Source of the DNA: Owenia fusiformis
Taxonomy: Eukaryota; Annelida; Polychaeta; Sabellida; Oweniidae
Assembly (NCBI GenBank): GCA_903813345.2
Contig: CAIIXF020000004.1
Location: 5,725,525-5,789,524, forward strand
Direction of reading: 5' to 3'
Length of the DNA stretch: 64,000 nucleotides
Shown here: positions 56,487-64,000 of the stretch, piece by piece
Position numbering within the stretch: position 1 is the first letter of the stretch
Layout of the letters: each line of letters starts with the position of its first letter
Made by a program: the position numbers and the translations under genes
Notes under the pieces: model-generated
Databases searched by the model: none
What the model saw: the letters and a program-made list of their open reading frames with translations, nothing else
Told to the model about the DNA's origin: nothing

Positions 56487-56771
56487 ACCCCGGCTCCCCT
56501 GTTTACAAAGCTGGTCCTGCAGAAGGTAATTATGACTTTGGCTCATTAATTCAGTTTTTTTTCAAAAAATAAAAATGAAGTTTGGCAAGTTTTTTTTCAT
56601 TACAATGAGACAAGAAACATTTTTTCGGCGGTCAAGTTGAGTTACTAATGGACATATTACACACTTCGTAAGTATACACTAACACGATTACCTTAAAGCG
56701 CGATGGGGTTTTATAAACAAACAAAAAGAATAATTATGTGTCATTGGTGTTCATTTTGCCTTAATTAAATC

Positions 56772-57725
56772 ATGGCCTCTTCATTGAGGGATCTATCTAA
56801 GTCTCTTAAAAATTTAGATAATCCAGATTACAAAGAACCCCGTCTTGATTTCCAAAGTACCCCTAAAATTGATGATGAAAAACCATTCCTTAATGAGAGA
56901 TCACCCAGGTCCCCATCAGCCCCCCCCTGATTTTACATTAAATTCCACATTGGATACCATTGATCATTCTGTTAAATCAAAGAATAAATCAAGGCTCAAA
57001 TTGCCATGACTCATGATCCTAGACAGGCATTTATTGAAAAAGAAAAATTAGCTGATCTTATAATTGAGTGTGTTGATCAATTAAAATTATAAAGAAATTG
57101 GAAAATGCTAATAAAGATATGGCTAGACAAATGGAGGCTAGACTCCACAATTTAGGATTGAAATTTAAACACCAACAATCTTTCTCTGAAGAATTGCAAA
57201 ATCAGAATCATTTAATGTTCCTTGAACAAAATGAATTAAAACAACAAAATGCTAAATTGCGTGTCAAAGTAGGCACTTATAAAAGGCGTACCTGTATCCC
57301 AAGGGAGGTGGGTCCACCCTTACTTTTCCATCAGATCAGTCCATAATGAGAAATCACCATCCCCTGAACCAGTTAAGCCAGTGGGCACCGTTCTTAAAAA
57401 GGCTGCTTTCAAACCAAAGCGTCTCAATGTTTATGAAGGGAAACAAGAATGGAATGAGTATGTGGTAAATTTTGACACTGTATCTAAATATAATAACTGG
57501 TCAGAAGACTAGCGTTAATGGAATTGTCAATTGCTTTGAAGGGGGCAGCTTTATCTGTTCTTGCGAATATGTCCCCAGATGAAGGTGCATCTAAAACAAC
57601 TTTGATCACTAGATTAAGGGAAAGGTTCAGCCCCACCCAATTGAGTATCCACAAATGTACACTTAAAAATAGAAAGAAACAAATTGATGAAACCCTCCCA
57701 GCATTTGCAACAGCTATTAAATCTC
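56772..57725 (+). pseudogene. Ty3/Gypsy-like gag with capsid domain (copy B, broken)
   Basis: It starts MASSLRDLSKSLKNLDN and shares the coiled coil and RLNVYEG with copy A. Then comes the retrotransposon gag (capsid) domain: EWNEYVVNFDTV...YNNW, ELSIALKGAALSVLANMSPD, LRERFSPTQLSIHKCTLKNR and ETLPAFA. An extra C in a C-run near 56,925 shifts the frame, and further breaks lie at ~57,085, 57,290 and 57,510. At 57,725 it is joined abruptly to cassette sequence (equal to 61,107 onwards), so nucleocapsid and pol are lost. Confidence 0.8.
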
Positions 57726-57977
57726 CATCAATAAGCTTATTGTTATTCATGAGATGGTAAATCTATAATTGATTATAATATTATATCAATAAGCGTATTG
57801 TTGCTTATGAATACATAATTGTTCAATTGTTTATATCTTACATATTTTGATTGTAATATTATATAAGTGAGGGATTGCTTAACTTTATCGAACACATATT
57901 GTTGTTGTTTATGAGTTAAGAATTGCTTGTATCTCGCATATTTTGATTGTAATGTCATTCACCTATATATTAAATCA

Positions 57978-58899
57978 TGAGCATCGTAGGTATTATTAAA
58001 AAGAAAAACAAGTATTTAGTATTAAAAAATATGTTCCCAGAGTATATGTTACAACTTTTTTTATATAAATTTAAAATCCTTAATCAAGTTGTTCTCGTAT
58101 TTTATGGCACCAGATGAAACCCTGCTGGAATTGTTCTCAGAAACGAGTGACAACAGTTGGACAAGTTACATTGAAAAGAATGAATTTAATAGAAAACGTA
58201 TATTGAAATTTATTTATTCCCTCTTGGTGGAAAATTACCCCAAAACATTCGAGCATATTAAGAAAATAACACATTTTAAAATGCAACCTGAAATTAGAGG
58301 AACTAGAAAACAAAAAGTTCCTTGCAAGAAATTTGTAGACTATTGTATGTACCACATGAAACAGGCCAGATTGCTGTTTTGTAAACCATCCACATTCCGA
58401 TGTTATTGTGAGTCTTGCGCTGGAAGACCAGACCGTCGCTATCACTCTAACGTTATGAGCTTCGGGTACCTGATGGGTCGGTATTGGCGAGAGGTCTGGG
58501 GTGAAGATCGTGACAACCCGAATGGGAGTTGTTGATGGAAAAAGAAAAAGCCCAAGTACCCCCCCCCCCCTATCTGAAGAAAATAATCTATGCTGGTATA
58601 TAAAATAAAACAACATGGCTTTGGATGCTGGAAATGTACCAGGATCTGAATAGCATAGAAAGAAAATTATTGGGACATAGACAAGGTGAGAGCAAAGTAG
58701 AACAATATTCATTTTCTTCCATTATTATCAATTTTGAAAATGAGGAAAAGAATGAATCTAAACGCTATCTATGTTTTTTATTCTTACAGACACTTTGGAT
58801 GCCCGTTGGCGAATAAAAAATCCTACAGACCTATATTCTAGAGAATATATTGGAGAAATGCTCCATGTTTGGACAAGTTTACAAACTCAGATAAATTAG
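57978..58899 (+). pseudogene. Unknown Cys-rich gene, copy 1 (intron intact, frame broken)
   Basis: It starts MSIVGIIKKKNKYLVLKNMF. Then ETLLELFSET, WTSYIEKNE, VPCKKFVDYCMYHMKQARLL, and a Cys cluster (FRCYCESCAGRPDRRYH) that looks metal-binding. Compared with copy 3 it has a ~150-bp deletion near 58,055 and a frameshift near 58,512. Exon 1 ends at 58,685 (ACAAG|GTGAGA). A 104-bp intron (58,686-58,789) follows, and exon 2 (58,790-58,899) ends LHVWTSLQTQIN. No family is recognised. Confidence 0.6.
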
Positions 58900-59055
58900 T
58901 ATTTGCCCCTAGCTTTCTTTAAATTTAGATTTATCATATATCATTTCATTGTAATCTATATTTCTTTTGAATCTAGGTTACACAAACCAGACAACAACGA
59001 ACTCTAGCCAGGCCGTCTCCTCAAAGCGCCAAGGCCTACTATTCCTGTGATTAAT

Positions 59056-59728
59056 TCCCTCTTGGTGGAAAATTACCCCAAAACATTCGAGCATATTAAG
59101 AAAATAACACATTTTAAAATGCAACCTGAAATTAGAGGAACTAGAAAACAAAAAGTTCCTTGCAAAAAATTTGTAGACTATTGTATGTACCACATGAAAC
59201 AGGCCAGATTGCTGTTTTGTAAACCATCCACATTCCGATGTTATTGTGAGCCTTGCGCTGGAAGACCAGACCGTCGCTATCACTCTAACGCTATGAGCTT
59301 CGGGTACCTGGTGGGTCGGTTTTGGCGAGAGGTCTGGGGTGAAGATCGTGAACAATCCGAATGGGAGTTGTTGATGGAAAAAGAAAAAGCCCAAGTACCC
59401 CCCCTATCTGAAGAAAATGATCTATGCTGGTATATAAAACAACATGGCTTTGGATGCTGGAAATGTACCAGGATCTGAATAGCATAGAAAGAAAATTATT
59501 GGGAAATAGACAAGGTGAGAGCAAAGTAGAACAATTTTCCTTTTCTTCCATTATTATCAATTTTGAAAATGAGGAAAAGAATGAATCTAAACGCTATCTA
59601 TGTTTTTTATTCTTACAGACACTTTGGATCCCCGTTGGCGAATAGAAAATCCTACAGACCTATGTTCTAGAGAATATATTGGAGAAATGCTCCATGTTTG
59701 GACAAGTTTACAAACTCAGATAAATTAG
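59056..59728 (+). pseudogene. Unknown Cys-rich gene, copy 2 (N-terminally truncated)
   Basis: It begins at NSLLVENYPKTFEHIKKI through a recombination junction (gattaatt|ccctc) with pre-protease sequence. It keeps the Cys cluster and the longest downstream coding part (ESDELL...WYIKQHGFGCWK region) and the 104-bp intron (59,515-59,618), then exon 2 to the stop at 59,726-59,728. A one-base loss just before the MYQDLNS segment shifts the frame relative to copy 3. Confidence 0.6.
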
Positions 59729-59869
59729 TATTTGCCCCTAGCTTTCTTGAAATTTAGATTTATCATATATCATTTCATTGTAATCTATATTTCTTTTGAA
59801 TCTAGGTTACACAAACCAGACAACAACGAACTCTAGCCAGGCCGTCTCCTCAAAGCGCCAAGGCCTACT

Positions 59870-60790
59870 ATTTTTGTGATTAATTTGGCAAATTCTAGAA
59901 AGTTAGTTGGGCATTAGACAGTTTTATATTTAGCGAGAGATCCAAGTAAAAATGAGTACTTTGACCTCCAAATGGTCTGTTGAAGCATTTAAGCGGATCA
60001 TATGTATTTAACAAGAGACAAATTCAAAGTATACTGTCTATGGTCTGTGGTCAATATGTCTTACTTTATACGCTTCAAAAGGCTCGCGGAAAACCATTGT
60101 CAGAGTTTGTTAATTTATTTTCAGATGACACCCTTCTGTACGATGTATTCACCACGGATACAGTTGCTGGAGAATTTGATCATTATTCTCAAATAATAGA
60201 TCCTACTTTATTTAGAAAATCCAGATTGGCTATGGCTCGATGTTCTATAGAACAAAAAGGAAAATATATGAAAATTGAATTGGGTGAAAATGCAATGATT
60301 TTTTAGAAGTCGACTAAAGCTGCCTTGGCATATGATATGTTTATCCCCCATTCGCTTGAAATTGAGCCTGGGGAAATCAGGACTATTGATTTGAGGGTAA
60401 AAATACAATTCCCCTGACATATTTCAGCAATCTTACAAAGTCAGGTCTAGATAAACGCGGTCAGATGAAATTATATAAGGATATTTCTATAGAAATGTGG
60501 GAGGGGTTAAGTAAGAAAAATACGGAAAGAGGCGATGGAGAAGCTACCTTGAGAAAAATTCAAAAGTGACCTTTGAAAATAATTTGGTGAGTGTTTGAAT
60601 TCACCATGTGATATTGTTGTATATTTTTACAGGTTTACAAGAGACATTGAAAAATATACAACAACACGTAGGCGAGAGAAACTAGGATTTCCCGCAGCTG
60701 TTAAGTTCGTGGGATACTCCAACCAAAATTTGTTGCGAGCATTTGACGATTGATGAACGAGGCTCGAGCTGTGCCTTTGACGTGAGTCAT
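59870..60790 (+). pseudogene. Protease/dUTPase/terminal-exon cassette, copy 3 (decayed)
   Basis: The protease reads RPTIFVINLANSRKLVGH then a stop; later MVCGQYVLLYTLQKARGKPL (from 60,040) keeps the Cys box. The dUTPase (from about 60,303) keeps ...AYDMFIPHSLEIEPGEIRTI and then loses motifs 2-4 by a ~150-bp deletion. The terminal exon follows (~60,634) with KFVGYSNQNLLRAFDD. A splice acceptor (ttttgaatctag) at about 59,800 precedes it, as also at 58,975. Confidence 0.65.
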
Positions 60791-60934
60791 TGTATCTCGC
60801 TTACGCTTTTTTTAAAAAGGGGCATTCTAAAATATAATAAATTGTTTGACGTCACTGGTTGCAAATACGGATCTCAGAGTTAGGAGTCTGAGAATATAAT
60901 CTTTGCCCCGATTATAAGTTAGTATCTTGCAATC

Positions 60935-61049
60935 AAAGAAGTGGTTTATATTGTAATTATTGATTCTGCGAATATTGTCCCTTTTTATAATTGGTATAAA
61001 TTGACAATATTTTATCAGGACAATAAATGCTATTATTCTGATAGTATGA
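60935..61049 (+). pseudogene. Second copy of the VYIVIID exon
   Basis: Near-identical to 55,756-55,868 and keeps the GTAAGTTTC donor, but the branch/acceptor region upstream is deleted ('cttgcaatcaaag' joins directly). Confidence 0.45.
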
Positions 61050-61428
61050 ATGTAAGTTTCTCATATACATTTTATTGTACTTTATTCAAACTATCGTACA
61101 ACTCCGTCAATAAGCTTATTGTTATTGATGAGACGGTAAATGTATAATTGATTATAATATTATATCAATAAGCATATTGTTGCTTAAGAATACATGATTG
61201 TTCATTTGATTGCAAAATTATACGAGTCTGGGATTGCTGAACTTTAGATATTGAAAGCATATTATTGTTGTTTGGAATTGTTTATATCTTACATATTTTG
61301 ATTGTAATATTATATAAATAAGGGATTGTTTTACTTTATCGAAAACATATTGTTGTTGTTTATGAGTTAAGAATTGCTTGTATCTCGCACATCCTTGATT
61401 GTAATATCATTCACCTATATATTCAATC

Positions 61429-62277
61429 ATGAGCATCGTAGCTATCATTAAAAAGAAAAATAAGTATTTAGTATTAAAAAATATGTTCCTGGAGTATATG
61501 TTACAACTTCAATTTTTTATGCCAATTCATGCTAGTTTCAAATGTAGCTTTGAAAAATTTTGTACTGAATTACATTCCGACGACTTTGAAGATTCAACCA
61601 TAATTTTCACCATTTTAATATATTCTCAACCAAAGCTATTTAGACAGTTTATTTTTTATATAAATTTAAAATCCTTCATCAAGTTATCCTCGTATTTTAT
61701 GGCACCAGATGAAACCCTGCTGGAATTGTTCTCAGAAATTAGTGACGACAGTTGGACAAGTTACATTGAAAAGAATGAATTGAATAGAAAACGTATATTG
61801 AAATTTATTTATTCCCTCTTGGTGGAAAATTACCCCAAAATATTCGAGCATATTAAGAAAATAACACATTTTAAAATGCCACCTGAAATTAGAGGAACTA
61901 GAAAACAAAAAGTTCCTTGCAAGAAATTTGTAGACTATTGTATGTACCACATGAAACAGGCCAGATTGCTGTATTGTAAACCATTCACATTCCGATGTTA
62001 TTGTGAGCCTTGCGCTGGAAGACCAGACCGTCGCTATCACTCTCACGTTATGAGCTTCGGGTACCTGGTGGGTCGGTATTGGTGAGAGGTCTGGGGTGAA
62101 GATCGTGAACAACCCGAATGGGAGTTGTTGATGGAAAAAGAAAAAGCCCAAGAACCCCCCCTATCTGAAGAAAATGATCTATGCTGGTATATAAAACAAC
62201 ATGGCTTTGGATGCTGGAAAATGTACCAGGATCTGAATAGCATAGAAAGAAAATTATTGGGACATAGACAAGGTGAG
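61429..62277 (+). pseudogene. Unknown Cys-rich gene, copy 3 (longest N-terminus, one stop)
   Basis: A 218-residue open frame from 61,429 (MSIVAIIKKKNKYLVLKNMF) holds the N-terminal part lost in copy 1 (ASFKCSFEKFCTELHSDDFE, SQPKLFRQFIFYINLKSF). It continues through the Cys cluster (FRCYCEPCAGRPDRR) to a TGA at 62,083-62,085, where copies 1 and 2 have CGA (Arg). After it, the frame continues to the exon 1 donor (ACAAG|GTGAGA) near 62,274; exon 2 is missing. A C-to-T change at a CpG explains the stop. Confidence 0.6.
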
Positions 62278-62319
62278 AGCAAAGTAGAACAATAGTTCTA
62301 CTTTAACATCTACTATTAA

Positions 62320-62760
62320 CAACAGAGTTTGTTAATTTATTTTCAGATGACACCCTTCTGAACGACATATTTGCCAGGGAGACAGTTGCTGGAGAATTTG
62401 ATTATTATTCTCAAATAATAGATCCTAGTTTATTTAGAATATCCAGATTGGCTATGGCTCGATGTTCTATAGAACAAAAAGAAAATATATGAAAATTGAA
62501 TTTGGTGAAAATGCAATGATTTTTTAGAAGGTGACTTAAGCCATCTCGGCATATGATATGTTTATCCCTAATTCGCTTGAAATTGAGCCTGGGGAAATTT
62601 GAATTCACCATGCAATATTGTTGTATATTTTTACAGGTTTACTGGAGACGCTGAGAAAAAATATGACAACATGTATGCGAGAGAAACTATGATTTCTCAC
62701 AGCTGTTAGTTCGTGGGATACTCCAACCAAAATTAGTTGTGAGTGTTATGCATATTACTT
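62320..62760 (+). pseudogene. Protease/dUTPase remnant, copy 4
   Basis: Begins inside the protease (EFVNLFSDDTLLNDIF...), then an altered dUTPase start near 62,516 and an early deletion after IEPGEI. The terminal exon acceptor and KFVGYSN region are still seen at 62,635-62,745 with frameshifts. Confidence 0.55.
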
Positions 62761-63059
62761 ATGTGTTTTTAAATAGATTCTTCAGTCTACTAGCTGTAAC
62801 TCAAGAGGAACATCTCTAGCTAACATCTACTAATCTAGGGTTGCAGTTAGGAGATTCAAGGCTTTGCATTAGATGCTTGTTTTGTATATCAATAAATATG
62901 AAGTTGGAACATCACCTATTTAGTTAACTGTCATCATGGATTATTCCACACGAGCAGCAAACCCAACATTGGGGGCCAAGCCAAATCAAAGCCAAGCTGT
63001 ATTGAAAGAACATCAGTAATTTTGTATTTTGATCACTTTTATAAGCATTTTTGGAAATC

Positions 63060-63995
63060 ATGGCACAATCAGATCGGGATCTGTCCAGAGCATCAATGAG
63101 TGACATTTCGAAAATTTTAAAGGATCTGTCGAAATCACAGGAGGGGTTCGATGATGAAAAACATGCTGGGTTAGCTAGGGGGGCTGAAGCCATTTTCAGC
63201 AGGAGTCCTTCTGCTCCCCCTGAGTATGTCACCGGACATAATGATGTGGACCTCCAAGAACAACATTAGTTGGTCCAGCGACTGAAAGAGGAGGTTGTTT
63301 TCCTCAACAACCATCATAAGCAAATGACACAGAGCTGGGAGGAAAACAACCAGAGGATGGCATCCCAATATAATTCTCTGATAAATCAGTTTGAGGTGCG
63401 CCTGCAGAAAGCTGAACGCTACAGGGAAGAATTACAGGATGTGATTAGGGAAAAAGAGGAGCTGGCGGCTGAGGTGATGTCCCTTCGGGATGTTATAAAG
63501 TCTAACCCTACTACAGCTGGTTCTGTGTCTTTTTCCTTACCACCTGTAATAACATTGCAATCAATAGTGACTACATCGCCGTTGCATGTTCCTTTTAATA
63601 CAGCAGCAGCCTTTACAACAGTCGCAGCACAATCTATACCAGCCACTGGGTTGTTTAGTACCAGCATGCCTCGTTCTCGAAAGGCCAAGGGAAGAACCAG
63701 GTATGTGCCACCTATTTATGGTCACTCGGATGCATTTGTTGATACAAGTGAATCTGATTCAGAAGGGGAGGATGGTCATAATCCGACCTCCACTCCTGGT
63801 TCATCAAGTGCCTTCAGGCCTATACATATGTCCACACCAGCCTCTTCTTCGAAGTCATCCAACAAACCCAATGGTACAAGCTATGGTAAACATCAAAAGC
63901 TTTGCCATTTCGATTTGGCTGAGCAGTTTTCTCCTTCTAATCAGAGAGTCACTCCACTTCTATCATCGTATGAACTTCTCCTGTTGAAACTCTGA
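63060..63995 (+). pseudogene. Ty3/Gypsy-like gag, N-terminal part (copy C)
   Basis: It starts MAQSDRDLSRASMSDISKIL and is preceded by the same leader as copy A (62,765-63,000 with 38,325-38,560). One in-frame TAG (63,267-63,269) stands where copy A has CAG. After it a frame continues without a break: coiled coil (NSLINQFEVRLQKAERYREE), Pro/Ser/Thr-rich linker, and acidic stretch (DTSESDSEGED). It ends LLSSYELLLLKL* five bases before the window end. No capsid domain lies in the window. The host element may continue to the right. Confidence 0.7.
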
Positions 63996-64000
63996 TATTG

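Noticed and set aside
58137-58712. 191-residue minus-strand frame, with similar ones at 58,978 and 61,732
   Set aside because: Antisense of the Cys-rich gene; repeats only because that gene is repeated, with no start context or domain.

Overview
The window is AT-rich nuclear DNA of an animal. Spliced genes with GT-AG introns, TATA-type promoters, a DEG/ENaC channel cluster and an SRCR/TSP1/trypsin-like mosaic gene all say Metazoa. The many long palindromic MITEs, a Ty3/Gypsy-type gag and Polinton-type genes suit a marine invertebrate. I cannot place the phylum from sequence alone.

Layout. 1-12.9 kb is mostly non-coding and rich in foldback repeats. It holds one small minus-strand gene (3,048-~4,278) for a secreted Thr-rich mucin-like protein with a GPI-anchor-like tail, and a decayed copy of that gene at 8.7-8.9 kb. 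12.9-26.6 kb is a tandem cluster of three intronless DEG/ENaC channel genes (13,223-14,878; 19,147-20,772; 24,633-26,300, all +). Each sits in a duplicated block, with an extra fragment of the last coding part of gene 2 and a 5'-truncated LINE. Fragments of the neighbouring gene's last exon were copied along with the channel blocks.

26.6-50.1 kb (minus strand) is one gene whose 17 coding exons can be joined in phase throughout (961 codons before the stop by my count). It encodes a signal peptide, four SRCR-type regions, TSP1 / TSP1 / Cys-rich / TSP1, and a C-terminal trypsin-fold domain. The catalytic His is replaced by Gln and the catalytic Ser by Ala, so the last domain should be an inactive serine-protease homologue. 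The introns host several transposons, including a foldback element with minisatellite arms and 8-bp target duplications. The 11.6-kb intron 3 is filled with LTR-retroelement debris: tRNA-Thr-type primer sites, gag, an F-like envelope remnant, a tandem array of an unknown ORF, and a mariner insertion with a recognisable empty site.

50.6-64 kb, just upstream of that gene, is a repetitive mosaic. It interleaves Ty3/Gypsy-like LTR, primer-site and gag pieces with a compact cassette resembling Polinton/adintovirus genes: capsid, adenain-like cysteine protease, trimeric dUTPase, and small spliced exons. It also carries three copies of an unknown Cys-rich gene with a 104-bp intron. No polymerase or integrase domain was recognised in the window, so these are non-autonomous or decayed. 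The mosaic of Polinton-type genes inside LTR-like boundaries, and the pseudoprotease SRCR/TSP1 gene, are the most interesting parts.
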